Shown: in pieces, positions 40,164 through 49,242 of the stretch
How the letters are laid out: every line of letters begins with the position of its first letter
Position numbering within the stretch: position 1 is the first letter of the stretch
DNA from: Rickettsia endosymbiont of Cardiosporidium cionae
GTDB taxonomy: Bacteria > Pseudomonadota > Alphaproteobacteria > Rickettsiales > Rickettsiaceae
NCBI RefSeq assembly: GCF_015476335.1
Contig: NZ_JADAQY010000005.1
Location: 1 to 64,000, forward strand
Length of the DNA: 64,000 nucleotides
Direction of reading: 5' to 3'
Position numbers and translations under genes: made by a program
The notes under the pieces: generated by a model
What the model was told of the DNA's origin: nothing
The model's input: only the letters and a program-made list of their open reading frames with translations
Database searches by the model: none

Positions 40164-40901
40164 TTAAAAAGGAGATATAATATCTAAAAACTGTGACATA
40201 GTAGTTGGCTGTTGTACATCACTTACTACGCCAACTCCACCGTAAGCAATTCTAGCCTCTGCAATTTTGTTTGAATTTATTGAATTATCACTAGTAATAT
40301 CTTTAGGGCGCACTATGCCTACAACTCTAACCTGCCTTAATTCATAGTTCACCCTAATTTCTTGATTACCATGGATTACCAAATTACCATTTGGCAATAT
40401 TTTGATTACAGTGGCTGCGATCTCAGTATTAATCTCTTCTTCACGTTCTATATTACCAGTACCTTTATGGTTATAATTAGTATTAGTATTTACCAGTTTT
40501 TTTGTATCAACTTTGTTGTTCCAAAATTTTTTCATAGCAAGTTCTGCACCAAACAGGTTAGTAATACCTAAGTCTTTTTTGGATGAGCGAAAATTTTTAG
40601 TTGAATTATTTAAACTAGCACTATCCTTAATTTGTACTATCACTCGTAAAATATCACCTGTATTCCAAGATTTATTATCCTGAAAGAACTGTACTGAACC
40701 ACAACCCCACAAGGAGTTGGTATATTTAACACGATTTCTTCGTTTTGATTCTTGATGCGAAGCTAATTTTGAATCATTATTTTCCACTACAGACAAATTA
40801 GAAAAACTAGGAGCCTTACCTAACCTACTCAGCCTTTCTAATGTATCTGAACATGAGCACAAAAAAAATAATAAACTTACAAGATGAACTACTCTAAACA
40901 T
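40164..40901 (-). CDS. flgH: flagellar L-ring protein FlgH
   Basis: Outer-membrane lipoprotein that forms the L ring around the rod. A lipoprotein signal ends in LCSC, with Cys17 the likely lipidated residue. [25 protein letters not shown] matches the FlgH core, and [36 protein letters not shown] is the C-terminal family block. The 245 residues are full length. It is the last gene of flgF-flgG-flgA-flgH, seven bases after flgA. Confidence 0.95.
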   Translation of the reverse strand: [245 protein letters not shown]

Positions 40902-40908
40902 TTGATAA

Positions 40909-41583
40909 CTACTGAGATATTTCTACTGTATTACTAGCTATAACCTTTGCAATTAGGATTTTACCAGAGCTATTGTTTTTAACTTTAATAATATCATCCA
41001 TACTACCTGAAGCAAGTGCAGTGCCTGAAACTTTGAGGCTTATAGACCCAGAATTATACAATATATCCACTATATCTTTTGTTTTTACAAGATAAGGATT
41101 TCTTATATCATTGATTGTAAAAAATTTATTTGCAAAAATATCATGCGATGCTTGTTTTCCTACGATATCAATATCTTTGCATAGATATTCTTTTTTCAAC
41201 TTAGACTGCCCCAATTTAACGTGAATTAAGTCTGATACATCTATAATACTACCAATTTTTATATGATGTTTAGATATTGGAATATTTTTTAATAACTCAT
41301 AAGATCCTGAAATTTTAGATAAGACATCATCCTCATTATAGACAATAATTCTAAATTTTTGATTCGTCAAATCTATGTTATCCAACTTGATCTGCTTAAA
41401 ATTATCTAAATATTTGTCGATATTTATATTAGATGTATATTTTAATAACATATCAACATCATTTTCTTCAAACTGACCCACTATCAATTTTTTCACCTCA
41501 GAATCTAATAAAGATTTACAAAAAACCTGAAATGGTGAAAGTAAAAAAATAATCAAATATACCAAAACACAAATATTTAACAT
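40909..41583 (-). CDS. flgA: flagellar P-ring assembly chaperone FlgA
   Basis: Periplasmic protein that helps FlgI form the P ring. An N-terminal signal peptide (LVYLIIFLLSPFQVFC) is followed by a SAF-type C-terminal domain with HHIKIGSIIDVSDLIHV and the final ISLKVSGTALASGSMDDIIKVKNNSSGKILIAKVI, which matches the FlgA end. The 224 residues are normal. FlgI itself is outside the window. Confidence 0.92.
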   Translation of the reverse strand: MLNICVLVYLIIFLLSPFQVFCKSLLDSEVKKLIVGQFEENDVDMLLKYTSNINIDKYLDNFKQIKLDNIDLTNQKFRIIVYNEDDVLSKISGSYELLKNIPISKHHIKIGSIIDVSDLIHVKLGQSKLKKEYLCKDIDIVGKQASHDIFANKFFTINDIRNPYLVKTKDIVDILYNSGSISLKVSGTALASGSMDDIIKVKNNSSGKILIAKVIASNTVEISQ

Positions 41584-41594
41584 ATTATTAATCT

Positions 41595-42383
41595 CTATGA
41601 TTTGATGCTATTCCTATCTTTAGAGATCTCATCCTGAACTCTAATCACCCTAAGATTCAATTCATATTCTCTTTGTGCAGTAATCAACTCTACCATTGCA
41701 TTTGCTACAACAACATTTGATTTTTCTATGCAACCTTGTAAAAATTTTGATTCTAGATTTGCAATTTCGTTAGCTTCTCCAGAACCAGTAGTACTAACAT
41801 ACATGTTATCCCCTATACTCTCTAAACCATCCTCGTTTGCAAAATTAAAAAGCCTTAATTGCCCTAATTCGGTTACATTAACTGAATCAGTATCTTTCAC
41901 TGTAATAGTACCCTGTCTAGAAATACTAATGTCTGATAAATTCACATCTGTAGCAATAGCAACATCATTGAGCAAAGTATAGCCTGAATTAGTTATGACA
42001 GACCCTGTACTAGAACGTTTAAAAGAACCGTCTCTAGTATATCCTACTCTACCGTTAGGTAAAGATATAGCAAAATATCCAGAACCCAAAATAGCAACAT
42101 CTAAATTATTGTTGGTATTTTGCATTTTACCTTGTTGATAATTCCGAGTGATACCTACCACCTTGGCACCAGATCCAACCTGGATATTTACAGGCTTTAA
42201 ATCTGAATTCTGAGATTCAGCTACACCTGAACGTTGTAATGTGTTATAAAACAAATCTGCGGTACGAACATGTGATTCTTTATATCCAGCAGAATTGATA
42301 TTTGAGACATTATTAGCAATCGCAACAAGCCTAGCCTCTGCAGCGATAAGACCTGTGCTAGCTATACTCAATAACATATCCAT
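41595..42383 (-). CDS. flgG: flagellar distal rod protein FlgG
   Basis: Builds the distal rod. The N-terminus SIASTGLIAAEARLVAIANNVSNINSAGYKE contains the rod/hook signature (ANNVSN-x-N-x-x-GYK). The centre has LDVAILGSGYFAISLPNGRVGYTRDGSFK and the C-terminus the conserved EKSNVVVANAMVELITAQREYELN. The 262 residues are the normal FlgG length. Confidence 0.97.
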   Translation of the reverse strand: MDMLLSIASTGLIAAEARLVAIANNVSNINSAGYKESHVRTADLFYNTLQRSGVAESQNSDLKPVNIQVGSGAKVVGITRNYQQGKMQNTNNNLDVAILGSGYFAISLPNGRVGYTRDGSFKRSSTGSVITNSGYTLLNDVAIATDVNLSDISISRQGTITVKDTDSVNVTELGQLRLFNFANEDGLESIGDNMYVSTTGSGEANEIANLESKFLQGCIEKSNVVVANAMVELITAQREYELNLRVIRVQDEISKDRNSIKS

Positions 42384-42435
42384 ATTCTTTACCTTTTTTA
42401 TTTATTAATCTAGAATAATCTTATTATTCACAATT

Positions 42436-43275
42436 TTATTTTATTTGTAATTTATTCATCAAACTTCTATCTAATTGATTTAAGTCTGATATTAAACCAT
42501 TAACATCACTTACAGATCTTTGTATTTCTATCATATCTTTCATAGAAATTGCAGAATTAACGTTAGAAGTTCTAAAGGCTCCAGATATTACCTGATAATC
42601 TTCACGCACTACCTCATCAACCCCGATATACATACTATCACCTTGTGCTACTAGAGAATTAATATCATCAAATGAAAACACCCCTACCTTATCTAAAGGA
42701 TCATTATCTACAACAATAGTACCATCTTCACTAATTGAAATAGACTCAAACACATCTGGTAAGCTAATCACAGAATTCCCAACACTAGCATAGGGATATC
42801 CATGCACATTCACTAAAACTGCATTATTGTTAACTAGCATTCTGCCATCTAAAGTATAGCGAGGGCCATCAGGAGTCAGTAACTTAAAATAGTCATTATA
42901 ATTCTTAGTAGCAATATCTAATGGCCTGTCAGTAGTTTTTAGATGCATCTGACGCTTTGAGAAATAATTACCAGATATTTGAACAAAAAAATTTCCATTT
43001 AATCTATTTGGACCAGAATAAGCAGGAGAAACCACATAGTTATAAGCAAAATTATTCTCTTGATACCCAGGAGTAGAAATATTTGCTACGTTATTTGCAA
43101 TCAACTCTAATTGTCTATGCTTTACAATTTGGTTTGATAAACCAATATAAAAACTATTATTATTAGAAAGCACAATTTTCAAATCACAGCAAAATAGAGT
43201 AACAACAAGCCAAAAAACACAAAAATATTTTTTATGCATATATTTATACAGATCAATATCTCTTAAATCAAACAC
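42436..43275 (-). CDS. flgF: flagellar proximal rod protein FlgF with hydrophobic N-terminal extension
   Basis: Rod protein with YIGLSNQIVKHRQLELIANNVANISTPGYQE and a rod core (RPLDIATKNYNDYFKLLTPDGPRYTLDGRM, SAISMKDMIEIQRSV). The reading frame is open for about 34 residues before the normal FlgF start and encodes MHKKYFCVFWLVVTLFC, which looks like a Sec signal. Rod proteins are normally exported by the flagellar type III system without a cleaved signal. The start may be GTG 43275, ATG 43239 (residue 13) or the canonical-looking GTG 43173 (LSNNNSFYIG); none has a decisive ribosome-binding site. Confidence 0.9.
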   Translation of the reverse strand: MFDLRDIDLYKYMHKKYFCVFWLVVTLFCCDLKIVLSNNNSFYIGLSNQIVKHRQLELIANNVANISTPGYQENNFAYNYVVSPAYSGPNRLNGNFFVQISGNYFSKRQMHLKTTDRPLDIATKNYNDYFKLLTPDGPRYTLDGRMLVNNNAVLVNVHGYPYASVGNSVISLPDVFESISISEDGTIVVDNDPLDKVGVFSFDDINSLVAQGDSMYIGVDEVVREDYQVISGAFRTSNVNSAISMKDMIEIQRSVSDVNGLISDLNQLDRSLMNKLQIK

Positions 43276-43580
43276 ACGCTATGCGCTCCGTATACATCGC
43301 AGTACAAATGCTATAAAATAATTTACTACAGATCAATAAATTCATGCCTACTGTATCGAAATAATATCGTAATACACTATTACTGTAGTATATTTACATA
43401 TATTTTTAGATTGTAAAATATACGAGCAGATTAATTAAACTTAGTATGATAGGAGATAATTTTAGAGTTTGACATATCATATATTAGTGATAGTATTACT
43501 GTTAAATATTAAGTCAACTCTGAAATATATCACATTCCTTTGTATATTTTGGATGTAGCTTAATTAACAGTGATAATAGA
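43276..43580. other. 305-bp spacer between flgF and tRNA-Pro
   Basis: Non-coding region between divergent genes that must carry the flg operon promoter and the tRNA-Pro promoter. No sigma-28-type or strong sigma-70 pair was recognised. No ORF. Confidence 0.45.
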
Positions 43581-43658
43581 CGGGGCATAGCACAGCTTGG
43601 TTAGTGTGTCTGGTTTGGGACCAGAAGGTCGTGAGTTCGAATCTCTCTGCCCCGACCA
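43581..43658 (+). tRNA. tRNA-Pro (anticodon UGG)
   Basis: Acceptor CGGGGCA/TGCCCCG, anticodon stem TCTGG/CCAGA around TTTGGGA, T-arm GTGAG-TTCGAAT-CTCTC, discriminator A and encoded CCA. Confidence 0.97.
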
Positions 43659-43782
43659 TCTTTGGTAGCTGTATACCTTAAGGTATTAGATAATAGTTGC
43701 AGTAACGCAATATAGAATAAAACAACTCTCTGTTTGTATCAAATTAACCCGAATCATTTTCTATAATACATATATCAATGTT

Positions 43783-44427
43783 ATGAATAAAAAAAGTTCA
43801 ATATCATCAGAAGTCAGCCCATTAAGTGGAAATGAAATTAAAAAATTGGTAGTAATGTTACATGGGCTTGGCTCAGATGGTAATGATATGATTAGCATAG
43901 TACCGTTTTTTCAACAAGATATAACAGATGCTTTATTTTTTGCTCCAAATGGTATTGAAGCTTATGATGCTGGGAATTTTGGAATGCAGTGGTTTAGTGC
44001 TATAAATAAATCAGAGCATGCGATGCAACTGTTATTACAGAATAATATCTCAAAAATATATGAAATTATATCTAAAAAACAAGTAGAGTTATCTTTAACC
44101 AATAGAGAAACAATAATCATAGGATTTTCTCAAGGGAGCATGGTGGGGTTGTATCTAACACTGACACAACAAATGCCCTTTTTAGCTATGATAAGCTTTT
44201 CAGGCAAATTGATAACACCTAGAACCGTAACTAATCATATAACTCCAATATGTTTAATTCACGGAAGCACAGATAAAATTATTACTCCAGATCATACTAG
44301 TGCTACATCTGAATTTTTAAATAAATATAATATATATAATTCTAAATTGATTATTCCTAACTTAGGACATTCAATAGATTTTGAAGGAATAAATTTCGCG
44401 ATAAAATTTCTGAATCTTATAAAATAG
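43783..44427 (+). CDS. alpha/beta-hydrolase, phospholipase/carboxylesterase family
   Basis: A 214-residue cytoplasmic esterase of the Abhydrolase_2 type. VVMLHGLGSDGNDM forms the oxyanion-hole region. The catalytic triad is Ser116 (GFSQGS), Asp164 (HGSTDKIITP) and His196 (NLGHS). Family members hydrolyse short acyl esters or lysophospholipids; the natural substrate here is unknown. It is a single-gene unit between tRNA-Pro and tRNA-Arg. Confidence 0.92.
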   Translation: MNKKSSISSEVSPLSGNEIKKLVVMLHGLGSDGNDMISIVPFFQQDITDALFFAPNGIEAYDAGNFGMQWFSAINKSEHAMQLLLQNNISKIYEIISKKQVELSLTNRETIIIGFSQGSMVGLYLTLTQQMPFLAMISFSGKLITPRTVTNHITPICLIHGSTDKIITPDHTSATSEFLNKYNIYNSKLIIPNLGHSIDFEGINFAIKFLNLIK

Positions 44428-44459
44428 CTATTGATAATGCTATTGATAATGCTATTGAC
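44427..44459. repeat. 12-bp tandem repeat, about 2.7 copies
   Basis: GCTATTGATAAT is repeated from 44427 to 44459, beginning at the last base of the esterase stop codon. Confidence 0.85.
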
Positions 44460-44630
44460 ATTTAAATCTAATAGTCATAGAATGCGCCTTAGTTTTCTTA
44501 AATAATTCTATATTAGTCATCTTTCATTAGTATAAGTAAATTATCCATGATATTGTAGGAACTATTGCTAGAAACAAATAATAGGATAATAGCTATAATA
44601 ATATTTTATGATAGAAAGTTAATATTTGTT

Positions 44631-44707
44631 GCACCCTTAGCTCAGCTGGATAGAGCAACGGATTTCTAATCCGTGGGTCAAAGGTTCAAATCCTTTAGGG
44701 TGCGCCA
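44631..44707 (+). tRNA. tRNA-Arg (anticodon UCU)
   Basis: Acceptor GCACCCT/AGGGTGC, anticodon stem ACGGA/TCCGT around TTTCTAA, T-arm AAAGG-TTCAAAT-CCTTT, discriminator G and encoded CCA. Confidence 0.97.
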
Positions 44708-44732
44708 CAGCTAGCTTGTATATGTTTAAATG

Positions 44733-45593
44733 TTATTGTTTCCTGTTCTGCAGGGCTATGATTGAAATGATAATGACACCTGTTATCAATTTTAGATCTG
44801 AAGCTGAAAACCCTAAGCTTAGCGCTAAAGATTGAGTTTGCTGATACAATAAAGAACCTAGAATAGGAACAAAAACTAATTTCTTTGTACTATCACTTCC
44901 GATAATTTGTTCTCCGAGCATCATAGCGGCTAGAGAATGGATTATAATACCGTTACCCATATTAATATCTATATAACCTTGTATTTGTACTACTAAAGCC
45001 CCAGACAATCCGCATAAAACATTAGCTAAAAACATTCCAAAAAATATATTTTTATTAATATGTACAGACTTCATTGAAGCAAAAATTGGGTTCAAACCTA
45101 CTACCCTAAACCTTAATCCTTTTTCGGTATGCAAAAATAAATAAATGCCAATCATTATGAACAAATTTAATAATATCGAACATATGACCTGTATTAGAAT
45201 ACCCTCCGATAAGTTAGGGAATATTCTACTATAGCCGAAAAGTGAAATATTGGGTTTCCCCATTAGATGTAAATTAATACTATAAAATATACTGCTAGTA
45301 ATAATACCTGCTAATAAGCTATTGACTTTATATTTTAAATGTAGAAATACTGTAATAATACTACTACATCCTGCAATAATAGATGATAAAACTAATGATA
45401 AAAATGGATGAAAATCTAGTAAAATTAGTACACCACATAAAACCGCACCAAAAGGATATGAGGCTTCAGCTGTCAGATCTGGTAAAGCTAGCAATTTAAA
45501 AGGTATAATGATGCCAGTAACCAAAATTGCAAGAGTAAGCCCTTGTAATATACTAGTAGGAACAAGAAAAATAAAATTTTGTATTACTAACAT
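44733..45593 (-). CDS. ABC importer permease (COG4120 type)
   Basis: Inner-membrane permease of 286 residues with about eight spans. LTLAILVTGIIIPFKLLALPDLTAEASYPFGAV is the hallmark N-terminal region of COG4120, and GLSGALVVQIQGYIDINMGNGIIIHSLAAMMLGEQI the conserved C-terminal region. It overlaps the ATPase gene by seven bases. Family systems of this gene order have been linked to tryptophan or other small-solute uptake; the substrate here is unknown. Confidence 0.9.
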   Translation of the reverse strand: MLVIQNFIFLVPTSILQGLTLAILVTGIIIPFKLLALPDLTAEASYPFGAVLCGVLILLDFHPFLSLVLSSIIAGCSSIITVFLHLKYKVNSLLAGIITSSIFYSINLHLMGKPNISLFGYSRIFPNLSEGILIQVICSILLNLFIMIGIYLFLHTEKGLRFRVVGLNPIFASMKSVHINKNIFFGMFLANVLCGLSGALVVQIQGYIDINMGNGIIIHSLAAMMLGEQIIGSDSTKKLVFVPILGSLLYQQTQSLALSLGFSASDLKLITGVIIISIIALQNRKQ

Positions 45594-46333
45594 TTAGGGC
45601 TCCCATACAAATAATTTACTATATCTTGTGATTTAATGTTTTTCTTTGCACTAGCATTAATGTCAACTACTACACACCCAGAATCCATAACAATTAACCT
45701 ATTACCATATTTTATTGCATAATCAATATTATGCGTAACCATTAATGTAGTAATTATATGTTTTTCAATTTGTTGGCTAGTATATTGCATTATTTTACTA
45801 CTTGTACCAATATCTAAGGCACTTGTATGTTCATCAAGTAACAACAGTTTTGGAATAGGGTAAAGTGACATAAAGGTAGCGACTGCTTGCCTTTGCCCCA
45901 AAGATAAAATTGATATTTCATCCATCAAAAATTTTTCTAATCCTAACCCTAAATTTTTTATAGACTCTATAATTTTGTCTATATTTTTTTTATAAAATAC
46001 AAATTTTGCATCTAATCCCCTAATATTGCTTACAGCAATATTTTCCAGCATACTCAATCCTGATACCGTACCTTTTGTCACATCTTGCGCTACCCCACTG
46101 ATCATAGCAGACCTTTCACATAAAGATTTTTTATCAATTCTCTGAGTATCCAAAAAAATTTGACCAGAATCTAAAGAATATTCACCAGATATTATTTTCA
46201 TCAAAGTTGATTTACCAGAACCATTATTACCAATAATTACTACAAACTCTCCTTTTGTGATGCTTAAATTAATGTTATTTAATACTATTGAACCAGCTTT
46301 AAAGGACTTTTTTACATTATATAGCTCTAACAT
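45587..46333 (-). CDS. ABC importer ATP-binding protein (COG1101 type)
   Basis: Energises the neighbouring permease. Walker A is GNNGSGKS (35-42), Walker B LLLLDE (163-168) and the switch His201 is in VTHN. The signature motif reads LSLGQ (143-147) instead of LSGGQ, with the final GQ kept. The 248 residues are normal. The order substrate-binding, ATPase, permease is all on one strand with one-base gap and seven-base overlap. Confidence 0.94.
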   Translation of the reverse strand: MLELYNVKKSFKAGSIVLNNINLSITKGEFVVIIGNNGSGKSTLMKIISGEYSLDSGQIFLDTQRIDKKSLCERSAMISGVAQDVTKGTVSGLSMLENIAVSNIRGLDAKFVFYKKNIDKIIESIKNLGLGLEKFLMDEISILSLGQRQAVATFMSLYPIPKLLLLDEHTSALDIGTSSKIMQYTSQQIEKHIITTLMVTHNIDYAIKYGNRLIVMDSGCVVVDINASAKKNIKSQDIVNYLYGSPKC

Positions 46334-46334
46334 A

Positions 46335-47348
46335 TTAATCTACAATAAATATATTATCTAAGTTATTAGGGATATTAAATCCTATTTCTATAGCTTTTTG
46401 TTTACTAATAAAAGCTGTGTAATCAGATTTTTCTGGATATATTATCGGAATTGTTGAAACTGATTCTCCTATTAAAATTCTATTAACGATTTTTGCTACA
46501 TTAAAACCAATATGCAAATAATCCACACCATAACTAGCGAAAGCATTATGTAGTTTTACATCTTCTCCGTTGAAATTAAAATGTGGTATCTTCATTAAAT
46601 CAGCACTAGAAGCAATGGCGACAAGAGCTGATTGCACTACACCACTAGAGCCAGTATATAAGCAATCGACTTTATCTCTAAACATTATCATTCTGCTGAA
46701 CGCATCCCTTGTATGATCCAACGAAACAGCAAGCAATTTTAATCCCAATTTTTGAGTAGCGGATTCTAGCATTTCAAGCATTGCAAAATCATTAGCTTCA
46801 GCAGTAGAGTACAGCACTCCAATATTTTTTGCTTTAGGTATCAACTTCAAAATATATTCTAATACTATAAATAGATCGTTCTTGTCTGAAGCTCCTGTTA
46901 TATTATTATTGGAAGAACCATCAAAAGTTAACCCTGCAGTATCTGGATCTGTAACATTCGCAAATACAATAGGAATATCTTTTACCAAGTTCTTAGCTGC
47001 TTGCGCTACAGGAGTAGAAATCGCTATCAACACATCTGGCCTACTAGAAATGAGTTTAGTAATCATCTGCGTAATTGAAGAAATATCATAATTTACATCT
47101 GTGATCTCATATCTAATATTTTGATTTTCTTTGTAGCCTAATTTTTCTAAATTTGACTTAATACCACTAATAGTGTCAATCAAAGAAGAGTGAGGACCAT
47201 AATTAGCAATTGCAATCAATGGAGTATTAACTCTATTTTCAGTAGAAATAATATATGGAATAAAAATTACTAATAAAACTACTAATGCTAAGCAATAAAC
47301 AATTAATTTTTTATTTTTATGATATAGACTAAACATATAACGCACCAT
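46335..47348 (-). CDS. ABC importer substrate-binding protein (COG2984 type)
   Basis: First gene of the ABC operon. An N-terminal membrane anchor or uncleaved signal (KLIVYCLALVVLLVIFIPYI) is followed by a two-lobed periplasmic-binding fold: IAIANYGPHSSLIDTISGIK, DVLIAISTPVAQAAKN, IPIVFANVTDPDTAGL and IGVLYSTAEAN, all typical of COG2984. It has no lipobox. The 337 residues are normal. Met5 is an alternative start. The ligand is unknown. Confidence 0.92.
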   Translation of the reverse strand: MVRYMFSLYHKNKKLIVYCLALVVLLVIFIPYIISTENRVNTPLIAIANYGPHSSLIDTISGIKSNLEKLGYKENQNIRYEITDVNYDISSITQMITKLISSRPDVLIAISTPVAQAAKNLVKDIPIVFANVTDPDTAGLTFDGSSNNNITGASDKNDLFIVLEYILKLIPKAKNIGVLYSTAEANDFAMLEMLESATQKLGLKLLAVSLDHTRDAFSRMIMFRDKVDCLYTGSSGVVQSALVAIASSADLMKIPHFNFNGEDVKLHNAFASYGVDYLHIGFNVAKIVNRILIGESVSTIPIIYPEKSDYTAFISKQKAIEIGFNIPNNLDNIFIVD

Positions 47349-47515
47349 TAAATCAACATATTGACAAGAAACAACGAAAGATTAAAATTTCCAATGCAAG
47401 TGCCAGCTATGTATAATAAAATGGTAAGCCATGATTGTTATAAAACTAAGAAAATATGAAATATAATAAATGAAACAAAAAACTCTCTACCATATTTATA
47501 GCTTAATCAGAATAA

Positions 47516-48964
47516 TCACAATTTTGCTTGTAATATCTCATTAACTATTTTAGGATCAGCCTTCCCTTGGAAATGCTTCATTACTTGCCCTACAAAAAAA
47601 CCAAATAATTTAACTTTTCCATTTCTATAATCTTGTACTTCATCAGAAAACGAATCCAAAATGTTGTCTACTACAGAGGATATTTCTTCCTGATCTGAAA
47701 TTTGTAATAATTTATACTCTTTTACTATCGCATTAGGATCCTTAGCAGTAGTAAACATAATATCGAATACCTGCTTAGCAATTTTCCCAGAAATCACATT
47801 ATCCTTTAGTAGATGCAACATAGAATTGAGCATTTTAGGTGTTACATTACACTCTGCTATCGTAATAGAAGATTTATTAAGGCTAGCAAATAGTTCACCT
47901 ATAATCCAATTTGCAATAATCTTAGGGTCAAGCACTGAATCCAAAACGGATTCAAAATAATTTGCTATAGCCAGATCTGCAGTTATAATTTTTGCATCTA
48001 CGAAATTGATACCAAAATCTTGAACATATCTGGTAACTTTTTGTACAGGCAGTTCAGTAATAGTGCCACGGATAGATTCAACTAATTCTTCAGATACTTC
48101 AACGGGTAACAAATCAAAATCTTGAAAATATCTATAATCATTAACATCCTCTTTATTACGCATAACGCGCGTTGTCAGACTGATTGTATCAAATAACCTG
48201 GTTTCTTGTATTACTGAACCACCAGAATTAATGATATTAAACTGCCTTTCAGCTTCAAATTCTATAGCCTTCACTATATTACTAATAGAATTAATATTTT
48301 TAATTTCACAGCGTGTTCCAAGAGATGTATCTAACTTTCTCTTAATAGATATATTTACATCACACCTCAACGACCCTTCTTCCATATTTCCATCGCATGT
48401 ACCTATGTATTGTAGAATGGAACGCAAATTTTTTACATATTCACTTGCCTCATAAGCAGACGAAATTAAAGGAGCACTAACTATTTCCATCAATCCTATT
48501 CCTGCACGATTAAAATCCAATTTAGTATAGCTATCATGATCATGAATACTCTTGCCGGCATCTTGTTCTAAATGGATACGTGGTATATCAATTTTTTTTT
48601 CAACCCCAGATTGGTCATAAATCATCAAATATGCGTGCTGCACTATAGGCAAATAAAATTGAGAAATTTGGTATCCTTGTGGTAAATCAGGATAAAAATA
48701 ATGTTTTCTATCAAATATGGATTTATTATTAATATTTCCATTCAAAGCCAACCCAGTTTTAATAGCTTGGTGTACACAATATTCATTTAATACAGGCAAT
48801 GTACCAGGCATGGCGACATCCAGCAAAGAAACACATGAATTGGGGATAGAGCCAAATTTCGTAGATGATTCTGAAAATAATTTGGATTTCGACAAAATTT
48901 GTGCATGAATTTCTATTCCTATAGTCAACTCAAATTCAGACCTATCAAAATTAAGGGATCCCAT
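47516..48964 (-). CDS. gatB: aspartyl/glutamyl-tRNA(Asn/Gln) amidotransferase subunit B
   Basis: Kinase/amidotransferase subunit of GatCAB, which converts Glu-tRNA(Gln) to Gln-tRNA(Gln). It has ELTIGIEIHAQILSKSKLFS, HYFYPDLPQGYQISQ, RIHLEQDAGKSIHD and GIGLMEIVSAP, followed by the helical YqeY-like tail ending QVMKHFQGKADPKIVNEIL. The 482 residues are full length. gatC and gatA are not adjacent. Confidence 0.98.
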   Translation of the reverse strand: MGSLNFDRSEFELTIGIEIHAQILSKSKLFSESSTKFGSIPNSCVSLLDVAMPGTLPVLNEYCVHQAIKTGLALNGNINNKSIFDRKHYFYPDLPQGYQISQFYLPIVQHAYLMIYDQSGVEKKIDIPRIHLEQDAGKSIHDHDSYTKLDFNRAGIGLMEIVSAPLISSAYEASEYVKNLRSILQYIGTCDGNMEEGSLRCDVNISIKRKLDTSLGTRCEIKNINSISNIVKAIEFEAERQFNIINSGGSVIQETRLFDTISLTTRVMRNKEDVNDYRYFQDFDLLPVEVSEELVESIRGTITELPVQKVTRYVQDFGINFVDAKIITADLAIANYFESVLDSVLDPKIIANWIIGELFASLNKSSITIAECNVTPKMLNSMLHLLKDNVISGKIAKQVFDIMFTTAKDPNAIVKEYKLLQISDQEEISSVVDNILDSFSDEVQDYRNGKVKLFGFFVGQVMKHFQGKADPKIVNEILQAKL

Positions 48965-49193
48965 ACGAAAAACTATTTTCCTATACTAAAAACAAATATA
49001 TTTTTGTAACAAACATCATAATAATGGAAGATACAAGACTTAATTACAATATCAAAAATATCATAAAAATACCTATAGCACCAAATAGCATTAATTACAA
49101 AAACAAACGAAGTCTGAATATCTTAAATCAAGTATAACTTAAGCACCTAAAATAATACAAACAAATAAAACACGTTATAAAAAAACAAGATAC

Positions 49194-49226
49194 ACTCAGT
49201 CAAACATACAACAACAAACGCTGAGT
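49194..49226 (-). terminator. weak hairpin after rpsI
   Basis: ACTCAG (49194-49199) and CTGAGT (49221-49226) are inverted repeats downstream of rpsI, with a run of T on the minus strand about ten bases further. The stem is short and the loop long. Confidence 0.3.
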
Positions 49227-49242
49227 CATATAAAAAAACACC

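Noticed and set aside
43540-43577. Promoter TTGGAT-17-GATAAT just before tRNA-Pro
   Set aside because: The start site it predicts would fall inside the tRNA, so it cannot drive the mature tRNA.
40083-44459. Short direct repeats at 40083-40112 and 44427-44459 as possible CRISPR or mobile element ends
   Set aside because: They are simple tandem repeats with no spacers, no inverted ends and no transposase or cas genes nearby.
47382-47406. TGGCAC-N5-TTGG on the minus strand, similar to a sigma-54 promoter, upstream of the ABC operon
   Set aside because: The -12 element is TTGG, not TTGC, and Rickettsiales generally lack RpoN; probably chance.
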